A stretch of 64,000 bases of DNA from Rhyacichthys aspro (taxonomy: Eukaryota > Chordata > Actinopteri > Gobiiformes > Rhyacichthyidae). The stretch spans positions 19,384,756 to 19,448,755 of the forward strand of contig CM072166.1 of the NCBI GenBank assembly GCA_036850595.1, read 5' to 3'. Made by a program: the position numbers and the translations under genes. Below are positions 32,744 through 44,043 of the stretch, one piece after another; the first letter of the stretch is position 1; each line of letters begins with the position of its first letter. The notes beneath the pieces are model-generated. The model was not told the DNA's origin. It searched no databases and worked only from the letters and a program-made list of their open reading frames with translations.

Positions 32744-33390
32744 TTATTCTCTTCCATTAAAGCCTTCTGGCATGACCCCTAAGTCTACCAGATGTGAGGC
32801 TTTAGTAAATGTCTGATGAATTACTGTGTTTAGTGCTACACCATCCCAAAGAGGTGTAATATGTCCCCAGTAAGAGTGTATGTATGTATGATTCCCAATG
32901 TGAGTATTTGACTGTGCTGGATTTTCCACAATTTCTTGTGTCAACCATCTGAGCACACGTCCTCCCGTTACATTGTGTAATATTTGTGTGTTGTTTTCTC
33001 TTGTTGATGCTATAGAATGTTTGGTCGAAATGACCAATAACTTCTACAATCCTAATCCCTTGTAGTTTAATCAAGAGCTCCTCAAGCATAATTGCTCTAA
33101 TACCATTACATTTTCTTTATTAAAAAGCTCCTCAGAATGTCATCTCTCAACTGCACAAATGACTTCAGATAGATAGACTGTTTTTAATGAAATGTGGTTG
33201 CTAAGCCTATACATCTCCCAAGGTTTAAAGTCTGCGTTTTTGAAATATTGAAATAATGCAAATGTCAGTGTTAATGTTAAGTGTAATTCACTCCAGTCAT
33301 CTACATATCCTTTATAGAACCTGAGGGCATTATTCATCCTGCCTGGTCTCCTTGCATCCAATAAACAATGTTTTAGATTAGAGACTTAGA
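32744..33390 (-). pseudogene. Second ORF of the PHD transposon, function unknown
   Basis: Minus strand, about 320 bp upstream of exon 1 of the PHD gene and on the same strand. Three frame-linked stretches look protein-like: LDARRPGRMNNALRFYKGYV with WSELHLTLTLTFALFQYF (33140-33390), then IRAIMLEELLIKLQGI and VIGHFDQTFYSIN (about 33000-33095), then GGRVLRWLTQEIVENPAQ, THIGNHTYIHSYWGH and DGVALNTVIHQTF, ending GFNGRE before the stop at about 32744. A TGA and two compensating frame changes break it. I do not recognise the family; it may be an accessory protein of the transposon or the 3' exon of a longer gene. Confidence 0.5.
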
Positions 33391-33821
33391 AAAGTCCAGA
33401 TCATTTTTTTTTTTTTTATATTTTAGTCTAATTCTTTGGCACTTTCTTTGCCATATGAAGTTAGAAATAACCTTATCTAGTTTGTAAAATGTTGAAATGG
33501 GGATGGGATGGGTTATAGATAACTTCTTAATTATCAGTGTTGGGAGTAACGCGTTACTTTTGTAACGAGTTACAGTAGTATATTATTTTTTGGTGTAATG
33601 GAGTAATATAACGCATTACAAATAAAAAGTTACATAGTATATTACCCGTTACAATCTCAGTAACGTGCACTACAAATAAATTTAGCTTAAAATGGCCAAC
33701 ATTTACACCACCAGAAAAAAAATCCAAGTGACCAACAAATGCAGGAGAAGATCAGTGGCGCGCAGTAAATGTCACGTAAGCTAGCTAATCTACTGTGTAT
33801 TGGTGAATGGTGACTGCTGAG

Positions 33822-34675
33822 TAGTGATCTGCGGTTCGAACGAATCGTTCAAAACTCGAGAGTCACTTTACTGAATCGGGAGTCGTGATTCTCCGCCTCT
33901 ATTAACTTGTTCACTGACTCGTCCCTGTTATTGCTTGCTAAACTACGGTCCTGCCAGCCGTGGTTTCTTTTTCTGTTGTCTGGTTAGCTGCCGCTATGTT
34001 TAGAGCGCTATTACACCTTTTTTTACGGTAACAGCGGATGACTGTGGCCGTAATGAATGGTATAATTTTGCACTAAAAATTACGTGCAGCTCATTTGACC
34101 ACAGGGAGACGAAAGTCCACTCGTTTGACTACAGTTTAAAACACTAACGGCAATAAAGAAACAGAAAACAACAATATTGCTATTTAATTATAAGTGCGGT
34201 TTGTTTGATGCATAGCAGGAATATTAAATAGAGGATTTATGATAGTGGATTATTGACTGTTTTTAAATATGCCTTAGGTTATTTTGATGTCTTTAGGTTA
34301 AAGACATAAATGAGTTCATAAGATTAATAAGTCACTTAAATAAGTTAATAAATGAATTCATAGTTGATAAATAAATAAGTTACATATATGGTTAAAGCTG
34401 TTAAAAAGTATTAGTAGTTTTATTTTAATTGTGAGATGTCTGTCCTCTTTTTTTCCTCACAATAAAATTTTCATTCATTTTCACATTTTAGTGGTTTTAG
34501 CAATATCAATGAATCAGTGGGGACTGGGAGTGGGTGGACATTGGGTGCGTATATGGGTTTCTGCACACTCTAGGTCACTGACTCAGTGACTCAAATGACT
34601 CAAAAACTTGATTCTTTTTGGTGAGTGATTCATTTAAACTCGAGTCAGTAAAAAGAATCAAACTTCCCATCACTA
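33822..34675. mobile_element. Nested hAT MITE
   Basis: Begins TAGTGATCTGCGGTTCG and ends CTTCCCATCACTA. Flanked by a perfect 8-bp duplication CTGCTGAG (33814-33821 and 34676-34683). 854 bp, no ORF. Subterminal ACTGACTCAGTGACTC repeats. Confidence 0.9.
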
Positions 34676-34689
34676 CTGCTGAGGTGAAT

Positions 34690-34862
34690 TATACATTTGT
34701 GAGATGGACCTATTCCCACTATTTCGAATTTGGACAATAATATAATAGTCAAGTGCAAACTTTGCGCTTCACCAAAGGAACTCTCAACATCAAGGGTTAG
34801 TACAAGCAACTTGAAAAAGCACCTGGAGCGGTGCCATGCTAACTCCAAGCAAGAAAAAGAAT
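34690..34862 (+). pseudogene. BED zinc-finger remnant of the hAT
   Basis: In one plus frame IIVKCKLCASPKELSTSRV is followed by TSNLKKHLERCHANSKQEKE, giving C-x2-C and H-x4-H (HLERCH) of a BED finger. Upstream codons are out of frame. No transposase core follows. Confidence 0.7.
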
Positions 34863-35059
34863 GTCATGTTTTATCACTAGAACATAGGCTACACTAAAAT
34901 CTGTCTTCATTTTGGTGAAAGTAACTTCAAAGTAATGTAACTCATTACATTTCAGAGACAGTAATATTGTAATATAAATATATTATGTTTTATTTACAGT
35001 AACTAGTAATATATAATGTAGTACAGTTTTTGAGTAACTTGCCCAACACTGTTAATTAT

Positions 35060-35659
35060 AGATATAATATAGATATAAGCCTTGGTAATACATTCATAGT
35101 CATGCTTTCCATCTGTATTAATTTTCCGAAACACACACATGTAATTTTGATTAATAAAAATGTGGTATCTTAACATTCTAAAACCAATAAATTTCCAGAT
35201 TTTGTAAATTGTAAAAAACCAAATACATATATTTCAGAAAACAAGACTCAGAGAGGCATTTAATGCCTATTTGGAGAGAGCGAACTGGAACTATTTGACA
35301 CTTGTGAAAAAATAAACCATTTTTATGATAAAAAAAAAAAAAAATCTTACAAATAATACACAGAAAATAAAATATACTCCTGCTGTGAGACCTGGGGTGC
35401 ACAGGAGCCAGCAATTGGACAGCGATGAAAGAGCTGGCTGAGGAGACAGAGAAAGGTGGTTTCTGGTTCTGGCTGAGGAGGAATGATATGAGTTGGGGGC
35501 CAAGTAACACCTACAGCATCAGCAGGGAATGATGACCTGTGTACGCCCGTTCTGGGAACACGTGCACAGAAGGCACCGTAGGAGGTGCGTCAGGCAGAAG
35601 AGCAGGAAGACCACCAAACCTGTACTGAGATATGTGTGTGTGATTATGGTAGAGGAGAA
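35060..35659. other. Transposon interior, uncertain exon
   Basis: Non-repetitive DNA between the hAT and the right arm. A Pro-rich minus-strand stretch (WPPTHIIPPQPEPETTF, about 35430-35510) could be an N-terminal exon of the second ORF, but I see no supporting splice pair. Confidence 0.35.
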
Positions 35660-36635
35660 ATTGAATTCATTGATTTGAGGTGACTGTCACATGACCCAGG
35701 AGCTATTGAGAGAAATTGACAATTTTTAAATTAAAAAATCATATAAAATTGCCTAAAATACATCAAACATGGTTTAAAGAGGTGTAATTCTACCAGACTA
35801 GTGTTAAAGGAATTAAGTGATTTGAGTGTAAGATGTGTAAGATGACCTAGAAGCTATTTAGAGAAATTGACAATTTTTAGATATAAAAATTAATATAAAA
35901 TCCAATAAAAGATAAGAGTGGAAAATAAGAGGTGTGCATGGTACTAGAAGGCCGGTACTATGAATATAAAGTGGTTTCAAGTTAGTAGGTCACATAACCT
36001 GGAAGCTATTGAAACAATCCTTGATTTATGATACATAAAAAATTCATATAAAATACAATAAAAGATCAAAGTGGGAAATAAAAGATGTGCATGGTACTAG
36101 AAGGCTAGTACTATGACTACCAAGTGGTTTGAAGTGAGTAGGTAACATGACCTGGAAGCTATTGAAATTATTTCTTCATTTTTTACATCATAAATTCATA
36201 TAAAATCCAATAAAAGATCAAAGTGGAAAATAAGAGGTGTGCATGGTACTAGAAGGCCAGTACTATGAATATAAAGTCGTTCGAAGTGACTAGGTCACAT
36301 AACCTAGAAGCTGTTGAAACGTATCCTTAATTTTTGATGTAAAAGAAATCATATAAAACCCAATGAAAGATAAACATATGTGTGCCTGATACTGCTCGAC
36401 TAGTTCTATTTGTTAAAAGTGGTTTGGAGTTACTAGATTTGTTTATCTTGAAGCTAATGATTTTTTTTTTTACAAACGCGATTCCACGTTCAAGTCTCCG
36501 TAATAAGAGCGGAGCTTTCAGCGTGAGTTCCCCGCCACCATGACACAGTGGTCGGACACAGACAATGGATTCTCGCGGTGAAAGTGCGGAACCGAATATC
36601 CAACGATCAATGTCAAACTAACTTCACCGTGGTCT
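35660..36635 (-). repeat. Right inverted arm
   Basis: Reverse complement of the left arm. It contains about five roughly 150-bp units (GAGGTGTGCATGGTACTAGA at about 35930, 36085 and 36235) and the GC-rich outer block 36465-36635. Confidence 0.88.
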
Positions 36636-37778
36636 ACTCTTGTACTCTTCCATCGTGAGGAACTGTGACTCTAACTCTGTTATCTGTGCCTCCAGAGCTA
36701 CAAACAAACTGCACCTATTGCACGTTTCCCTCTCGTTAAAGGAGGCAGGGCTGTAACTCAACATATGGCACACTGAGCAAGACAGCAGAAAAGGAGAGAA
36801 GGCGGAGGGAGAAGCCATTGAGAACTCTTAGCCGCTTCAAGCTAACAGACTAAGCTAGTGTGACAGTAGGACTACAGCCTCATATTTGCTGCATAAAGGA
36901 CTATTAGTTCTCGGCCAATCACGCTAGGTGGCGGTCTTTATAAGCGCTCTTTGCCCTTTTACCCTCCCTTTGACATCACGCACGTTGCTCGTCCCTAGCC
37001 ACCTGTTTCCGGGTTCCGCCTTCCGGTTTGCACAGTACTGCTGTACGATCGCATGCGCCGTCAATCACAACCATGTTGGCTGCATGATTACGGTAGCCAC
37101 TGCAGCTAGCCTTTGCCTCCCCCTTCATCGGAGCTACATTTTGCTCCTACAGTGATGCTGCTGTTTTGCCTTCGCTGAACTGTGCCTTACTTTCGCCTAA
37201 TCGATTGTGTCGCCCTGGCATGACTAACTGTTTTGCCTTTCCTGTACTGTGCTGCTTTCGCCTAACCGACTGTGTCGCCTTGGCATGACTAATTGTTCTT
37301 CTACTGGCTCACTAACTGTTTCGCGGAGGAATTATTTTGCCATTGTGTTGGAGATTTGGCTGCTTCGGCGGGGCTGGTAGTGCGTCGTATTGACCCGCTA
37401 CTGCCCCGCGTACTAACTCGTGGTGTCTGGGAACGACTCTGACTGTTTTTTTGAATGTCCTGGTTAACTGACTGATCCCTGTTCCGATCATATATATTTA
37501 TATATACATATATATATGCCAAGATATTGAGCTGTGTGTCATTGGATTTAATGGTTGTTTGTTTGGCCTATATTGATTTTTTTTACCTTTTTCTTTTAGG
37601 AGCTAGAGGCCCAGTCTGGTGGTGGTGAACTCCGTAGGTGGTGGTATCCTTGGTTTGTTGTGCACTTTTTATTTTGTGTTGTGTGTATTTTGTGTTTTGG
37701 GTGATCTTCTCCTTTTAGGTTGCACACCCCGGGGGTAAGCCTCAGCTCCTAGAATTTTATTAGGGTGAGTGTGGGTGC

Positions 37779-37816
<38 letters not shown>

Positions 37817-38335
37817 CCATGGTTTTTTTAGGATTGTGTGTTTTTTTAATAATTGATATGTGAATAATTAATAAACTTGCTATTGATTGGAACACTGTCT
37901 ACTGCCTCATCAGTGAAGCTTATCTGTGTGCCTTAGGTTTACTTCATAGAATCTCCAGGTGAAATTCCTGGGGTGGCGTTGTCGGATTCTAGTTGATTGT
38001 CAAAAGCTTTGAAATTACCTAACTTATCTAACTTATTTTGTAGGGAAAGTTAATAAATCAATTTATAATTGACTGATGACTGATTTATATTTCATCTCTC
38101 CTATAAATACATGGTATACTCTCCCCTCGTCTGCCACACTAGCAATAAGGTTATTGTCTGGTGATTAATACGTTTGTTCAAAGAGTTGCGCTTGATTGAT
38201 CAAACGCACCAAAGCTACAACAGACTGCGTAAATATGCAAATGATTAAATTAAATTGAATTAAACTAGGAATCAGCTAAGAGCAGCAACAGCACAGTGTC
38301 AGGCAAACAACAAAATACACTCACCAGATGTGACA
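36636..38335 (-). pseudogene. L2 LINE 5' UTR and ORF1 N-terminus, split by a solo LTR
   Basis: Minus strand, pieces 38143-38335 (5' UTR) and 36636-36858 (start of ORF1). ORF1 begins MASPSAFSPFLLSCSVCHML at 36818 and continues CNRCSLFVALEAQITELESQ, the Cys-rich/coiled-coil start of fish L2 ORF1. The same sequence recurs at 54148-54560. It is cut off at 36636 by the right arm of the PHD transposon. Confidence 0.72.
36859..38138 (+). mobile_element. Solo LTR (1280 bp)
   Basis: Starts TGTGACAG and ends CTGCCACA (imperfect TG...CA inverted ends), flanked by a 4-bp duplication CTAG. The flanks rejoin to an L2 sequence also present uninterrupted at 54.37 kb, which independently marks the ends. TTTATAAG at about 36938 and AATAAA at about 37870 fit LTR promoter and poly(A) signals. 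Contains a (GT)n run at 37781-37810. No internal region remains. Confidence 0.8.
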
Positions 38336-38663
38336 TCCAGGCTAATCAATTGTATGTTTATTTTCTTTAAAGGTCCCATATTATACTATTTTGAACTTTA
38401 TACAGTGTATTTTGGATGCATTTAGGTTACCATATCACGTTCTGCAACATGAAACACTCAATAAGTATCTTATACAAGCGGTTTGGATGAGCTCTCATCA
38501 TGAGTCCAAAGTGAACGGTCTGATTTGGGGCTGTCACTTTAAGGCTCAGCTCTTCCGTGTTGGCTCCGCCCACTTCCTGCCTGACGTCACGGTACCTCTA
38601 CAAACTGCCGCTGGAAACAGACTGAAGTAAACATGGTACATCGTAGTAATAACTTTTCCAGCA

Positions 38664-39694
38664 ATAGCTTTGAGTGTAACTGAGCCGTATATCTTCGACC
38701 CAGAGTCTGACTCTGAGTTTGAAGAACATGAGCAAACACAAAGACCTCGAAGACCTTCTACAAGACGTTTCTGCTTGGTAAACGAGAAACTATTTATTGT
38801 GTATGTTTCTATGGTGTAGCCCGTAGCATAGCGCGTGTTAACTGCTTCTGTTTATCGGTGCACATGTGGAAATGACAGTACAATGCCTACTGAAGTTGAG
38901 AATGTATGCTGCCAGGAGACTCCTAAGGAGCTGTTGTGCAGTGTATTGAAAGAACTATAATAAAGTAGCCTAGCAATATGTAGAGCTATGCAGTAATATT
39001 TGTGTAATAAAGTTTCAACTATTATGCCTGTCTTACCACGTTATGTTGTTTTCAAATAGACTATGGTGCACACCCATACTTACAGGCTTACAGCACAAGA
39101 CTGCTGATGTTATAATAAAATGCTATGAATGATAGCATTCCTGCAACCTTGTAGTAAAATGAAAACTACATGTAATTAGTTTTGTAAATGTAAATGCAGC
39201 TTTACATTACTGTAAATACTGATCATCATTTTTCATTTTTAGGTTTTAAGGCAAATAAATCAGCTTCTTGCTCCTCCTCCGTGTATTACAGCACATCCTG
39301 GCCTGGAGGCCAACTGCTTAAACATATATACTCTTCAAAATATAAATAACATTTATCGTACAGACTATGGACCAGTTAAAAGAAGAACAGAAGAAGAGTA
39401 AGTGCTAATTTAAAAGACTGGTGTAATTCCAATCATACATTTTTTATTATAAAATCCACATAAATACAAATTATTTAGGTTTTGCTAAGGAGCATATCGC
39501 CAAACATCTTTGTCTCTTCTTCCAGGCGACTCAGGTTTGTTGCATGCAGGAGTTTTGTGAGCTGGTGCTGGGGATTTCTCGGAGCAAGCATCAGAGTGGT
39601 CATTCCCTCCTGTGTGCTCCTATTTGTAGTGGCAACAGCTGCTTGGACACCTGTGATAGAACAACAGCAGTGTGTCACATTTAAAGATGATTAA
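38664..39694 (+). pseudogene. P2X7 C-terminal (ballast-type) domain protein encoded in a transposon
   Basis: Exons 38664-38777, 38858-38942, 39243-39397 and 39526-39694. The product has EPYIFDPESDSEFEEHEQ, then CTCGNDSTMPTEVENVCCQE, CITAHPGLEANCLN, YRTDYGPVKRR and RLRFVACRSFVSWCWGFLG plus IRVVIPSCV. This is the Cys-rich order (C-C-G-N, CC-E, CIT-HP, F--W-WG-LG, IPSC) of the P2X purinoceptor 7 intracellular domain, which binds zinc. No channel part is present. Phases agree for exons 2-4. Damage: the expected ATG reads ATA (the related copy at 55.8 kb has ATG), exon 1 has one extra base relative to that copy, and the exon 2 acceptor reads CG instead of AG. The tail WTPVIEQQQCVTFKDD is element-specific. 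Confidence 0.78.
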
Positions 39695-40673
39695 GTGAGC
39701 TAAATCAACATGAAAAACATACATTAGTATGTAACATTGAACATTTCTGTCTCCTGCTCTTCACCAAGTCTGGAAGAGGCACATCAGGTTATATCAGGCT
39801 CCGTAATTTCCTGAAGTGAATGTTTGTTGTAATTTGTAAAGAATGTACATACACTATATGCAAAATGAATTAAAAAGGTACTGGGAAACTGGCTTCGTAC
39901 TGGGGACATGTATTCATCTTGTGTACAAGCTGTTCTGATCTAACACACAGTGCTATTTCTTTCTTCATTGAATTGTTGTAAAATAACATACTTCTAATCT
40001 GATAAAGTATTGAGTACTTGTAGCTCTAATGCTCTATGGATGCCTGATGAAATGCATGACTAAAAACACACCAAAGACCTACATTTTTGTGTGTACTCTT
40101 ATGTTGTTGTTCATTTTTGTATAATTCATATGATCTGGGTTTTTGTTGGATTGTTTACCTTTACTTCTGAAGTGGTGTAACCTCAGACTGCTTGCAGATA
40201 ACTGTGTAGCCACAGATCAAGTTAGCACCAATGCAGAGGTTGCCTGTACATTTACTGCTGCTTCTGGTTGGTGAAATGTATGTTCTGTGAAGCTGGATGA
40301 TTCTTGAGAAGTGCTCTGGAAAATACAATAGATACTCAGTTGTCATTGTCTAACCTAAGAGCGTGATAAGAAACGAGGGTCAAACACATCTAACCCTATT
40401 CACACACACTGTTAGCATAACAACAGTAAGACGACGGTCTAATCAACTAGACAATGTGACTACAACCTACAGACACTTTTCACACCTCTTTGTTTTTGCC
40501 GTGAAAAGGTAACAGCCGCTAATTATCAAAATGTGCTTTAGCAACATGAGCAGCAGTTTTGCGTTTTATAAAGAATGAAAACAAAGATATTATCTTTAAA
40601 CATAAGCTATACAAAACTCGAAACTATACAAAACTCTACTCGAAATTATCATTAGCAATATAGTAGTACTTAC

Positions 40674-41002
40674 TTCTCTGGGCTCATTTTCGAAGCAGTG
40701 GTTTTCAGTGAAGTGTTGGTTACAGACAAAAACCTGTTTGGCTACATTACTCTGGGAGTTTCGAATAATAAACTCCAACCACTTCTTACATGTTAATTCT
40801 TTTTTGGGAGAGAAAACAACGCAGTAAAACTCCCACAGCCGAATGTTGCTGACGGTAAGTAAGCTAACACAGTAGCAGCGATGCTGCTCTGTGTCTGAGC
40901 TGCGGAGCACGGCACTTGTTGACAGTGCAGGAGAGAGGGGCAGGAGGAGTGTGGAGGAGCACTTCCTGGAGAGGAGTGGTTTATTTCACTTATTGACGTC
41001 AT
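40674..41002 (-). pseudogene. THAP-like zinc-finger exon of the Kolobok-like element
   Basis: The minus-strand reading contains FSPKKELTCKKWLEFIIRN and VFVCNQHFTENHCFENEP, matching the W and C-x2-H-F parts of a THAP finger. It ends at a consensus GTAAGT donor at 40673. The N-terminal cysteine pair is unclear: one frame gives RCYCVS, another GCGSFTALFSLPKK, so a frame break is likely. Start uncertain. It is convergent to the P2X7-C-like gene. Confidence 0.6.
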
Positions 41003-41164
41003 TGCGTGAAACAGCTCGTTTTAGGGACTGTAGCTGAACAAAATAAATTACTTAAACATGCGCGAATGAAACAAAACACAACTTTGGGGATGTGTTTGAG
41101 GTAGAAACAACGTTAGAACATGGTTAAAAGCTCAGAAAAGTCGATTTAGCATAATATGGGACCT

Positions 41165-43324
41165 TTAAACTGTATTTAAGAACCAATGCTTTTGGACAAG
41201 ATATAGGCTGTATTTGTGGTGTTTTTGAGCTGGACATGTCTTGGGCTGCGGCTTATCTGAAAACCTGTTAGCTAGCACCTCGTGGGCATGCATCCAATAC
41301 TTTTGGGGGTGAATTCCTTTTTAAACGAGTTGCTTGTGGTGATAATTGACCAGAGGTTGCATAAACCAGTATTTTAATCGTTATATACTTATTGAATTTG
41401 GCAACTGAATCAACCCTGGGCTCGCTCAAAAGCAGTGCATGACCCCGCCTTTGTCAAGCTCGGCCTCGCTTAACATGAAATACCTCGATGGTGCTCACTC
41501 GTTAACAGAGGTGTAGTTGAAGTATTTGTATTTCATCACTGTACTTAAATAGATTTTTTGTGAACTGTCTTGTTACTTTTTGACAGTTTTTTGCCCCTTT
41601 ACGCACCTGCATGTTTTTCGAGTTCACTTTGCTTTCGCATGGTTTTTTTCCCTCTGTTTTCTAAACATTTGATGTCGCGGTGCGGATTCACACGGACGTT
41701 CCGTGGGGATAAATAAGCCGAGGGGACCTAAGGTCGTGGCATGAACACGAAGAAAACTGGTAAGGGAGAAACAATCAAGGCATGGAGGTTAGAGAGGAGA
41801 AACGCACGTTCACTTGCACTTCACTCCCTGACTGTAAAATGTTTTTGTTGTGGTGTTTGTCCGCTTTGTAGTTAAAAAAAAAAAAAAAAGTCAGGTTAAA
41901 ATGTATATTCTTGAATATTAGTTCGTTTGAATATTAGTTTGTTTTACTATTACAAAAAATGCATCTAAAGTGTATTTGAATTTTGCATAAATTGAAGTAC
42001 ATTAGTCATTAGTTGGTAATGAAGCAAGTATGTAAAAGTAAAAGCGTTTGTGTGGTCAACACTTTTGTGAGTATTTGTCCTGTAAAAGTTAGTCATGATT
42101 TTGCCTTCATCACAAAGGTTATGTGTCCAATAATATTGTATTATTTCTTTAACCAGACTGGATTATAACTGTTTCTTTCTCATGTATAATTTTTCCCCAA
42201 TTGTGAAATATGGAATGTGTTTGTTTACATACTTTCAAAGGATCTGTTGTAATTATTTAATTCATTATTCAATGTATTCAATTTGGGCTGGGTGATAGTG
42301 ACAAAAATCAGTATTAAGTAAATCCAATAGAAATGTGCTAAACATGTCTTTAAACGTCTTAGTTGAGGTTAATTATAGGACAAATCTGATGTCTATAAAA
42401 TTACAAAAATGCAGAAATATGACCATTTATACTATTATTGAAAGTTTACAACATAGCATTTTTCATCTCTGCTTTTAAAAAGCTTTTTGTAGCCTTTTTT
42501 CTTTTTGTTTGTTTTTTTTACTATAAATGATAAAATTCTTCCAAACATGTTTTGCCCACCTCTATTTTCATTTTTCAAGATGGCCACATCATTTTTTGAA
42601 TTATGTTTCTTTATTTAAGTCATTTATAATGGTGTACTTTTGTGTTATGGAGCTTCAGATGTATTTTTACAGTAATTTTAGTCAAGTAATTCTGACATGT
42701 AAATACTAACAGTGAGGCCACGAAAGGTGGACCGCTTTATAGTGAGGGACAACTGTATTTACTTGTATAATTGGTTAACATTCCACAAAACATTTTTAAA
42801 AGCATTTGTTATAGTTCATAGAAAACAAATAAGGTAATTAATCTACAAATACACATTTTATTCTTAATTGGACATCAGTATGTCCCTAAAACGGTAACCT
42901 TTCCATTCTATAAAATAGTCAAAATGTCTATGATGAGTCTGTCACTTTTCAGTCTCTATAATTATCCTATAATAATTTTTTAATTTACTCAGTGAATTGT
43001 TTCAGCTCTAATCTTGACGATGATTAACAGGTCAACAAGCCAAAGACTTTTTTTTCTGTAATTCAGTATCAAGACTGTTCCTTACTAGTACTGAAAATTT
43101 GGTGTCATGTTTGGGGGCCGAACCTCTTTGCAACTGAATCCGGATGTCCGGACCTAAAGACTGGTTCAGAAAAGGTCTGGATTGAACTGAACCAGGAAGA
43201 GTCTTTACTTCTGCACCAGGCTGTCTTCCTGGCAGGTCAAGGGCCACATAATGTCTGTAAGTGAGTTATCTAAAACATAATGTAGTATCTTGAAAATGTT
43301 TTTGTCCCCCCACCCCCCAAACAG
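41165..43324. other. Unassigned DNA
   Basis: AT-rich. A possible tiny first exon (ATGAACACGAAGAAAACTG then GTAAGG, 41741-41759) follows a TAAATAAG box, but it cannot be joined in frame to the exon at 43325. A 14-base A-run at about 41875. Confidence 0.35.
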
Positions 43325-43414
43325 ACCTCCCGTATTGATGTCAAGAGAGAGTGTATCCTGAAAGCATTACCGCTCTACCTCAACGAGGATCCCAAAAGTC
43401 TTAAGGAGTATTTG

Positions 43415-44042
43415 GTAAGTTGAATGTGCTGCTTGTCCAAATGAAAGATGGTGTGTTTTTTTTAAACTTGGAAAAATGTATAAAGCAATATTAGTCAACA
43501 AGAGATGTAAAAAAATGCTCATAAAAGTATTGGTTCTAGTTTATTCTGAAAACTCGTTGACAAAATGCAAAAGAGGTAAAATGTGTGATTTGTCTTTGAA
43601 ATTAAGTGTCTATAAAGACAGCCATGGTTTTCTCATACTTTTCGGGGCTTGCTGGAGACATGTCTATGTATTTTTAGATTTAGGGTCCTGGTACATAAAC
43701 TAGAATTTTAAATAGAAACCTTGGTTACTTAAATAATTTTAAGCTGAATAAAACAGTTTAAAACTTCAACCTGCATCTTTGATATAAAGCAACTTATTTT
43801 AATAAAATTTGAAACTTTTTCAATTTTCTGGACCAAAAATGTAGCGATTGAAATATGATTAGTGTACAGTTACCTCGTGGGTTTGTGTTAAGAAGCAGAG
43901 GTGACAGATGAGGGGTGAAGACTGTGCTTGGCCAGTTCAGCGACTTTAAATGAAACCAATTAACATTACATGGTAAATATGTACTCAATTACAGTAACAT
44001 GAGTAGTAATAATTACTTTCCTCACTTTTTCCTCCACTAAAC
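43415..44042. other. Intron of the SAMD3-like fragment
   Basis: AT-rich, nothing recognised. Confidence 0.4.
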
Positions 44043-44043
44043 A

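Larger units (their letters stand above)
33535..35051 (+). mobile_element. hAT transposon, non-autonomous
   Basis: Terminal inverted repeats CAGTGTTGGG...CCCAACACTG, flanked by a perfect 8-bp duplication TTAATTAT (33527-33534 and 35052-35059), diagnostic of hAT. Subterminal GTAACGCGTTAC-like repeats are typical of this fish family. It holds a BED-finger remnant and a nested hAT. It is inserted inside the PHD transposon. Confidence 0.92.
18566..36635 (-). mobile_element. Large DNA transposon with ~1-kb TIRs and a PHD-finger transposase-like gene (nested insertions included)
   Basis: The left arm (18566-19049, 23800-23988, 26706-27045) and right arm (35660-36635) are inverted copies of each other. 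Both begin ACCRCGGTGAAGTTAGTTTG at the outside, carry a GC-rich terminal block with CCGCACTTTCACCGCGAGA, and continue inward as about 150-bp tandem units. Between the arms lie two minus-strand coding units (27500-32421 and 32744-33390). Removing the gypsy, L2 and hAT insertions leaves an element of about 9 kb. The terminal flanks do not show a target-site duplication: the left flank is a BED exon and the right flank is an L2 ORF1 5' end, so one side may be rearranged. Confidence 0.72.
38371..41164. mobile_element. Kolobok-like TTAA transposon with THAP-like and P2X7-C-like genes
   Basis: 2794 bp between TTAA target duplications (38367-38370 and 41165-41168). Terminal inverted repeats AGGTCCCATATTAT. 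Encodes a four-exon P2X7-C-like protein on the plus strand and a THAP-like exon on the minus strand near the right end. TTAA targets plus THAP fingers are features of the Kolobok superfamily. No DDE transposase core was found, so this copy is probably non-autonomous. Confidence 0.8.

Noticed and set aside
38664..39694. A true P2X7 receptor gene
   Set aside because: No channel or membrane segments. The exons lie inside TTAA-flanked inverted repeats, and part of the gene recurs in a second element.
41741..43414. Joining the ATG mini-exon at 41741 to the SAMD3-like exon at 43325
   Set aside because: The phase-1 donor would put a TGA in the joined frame after a few codons.
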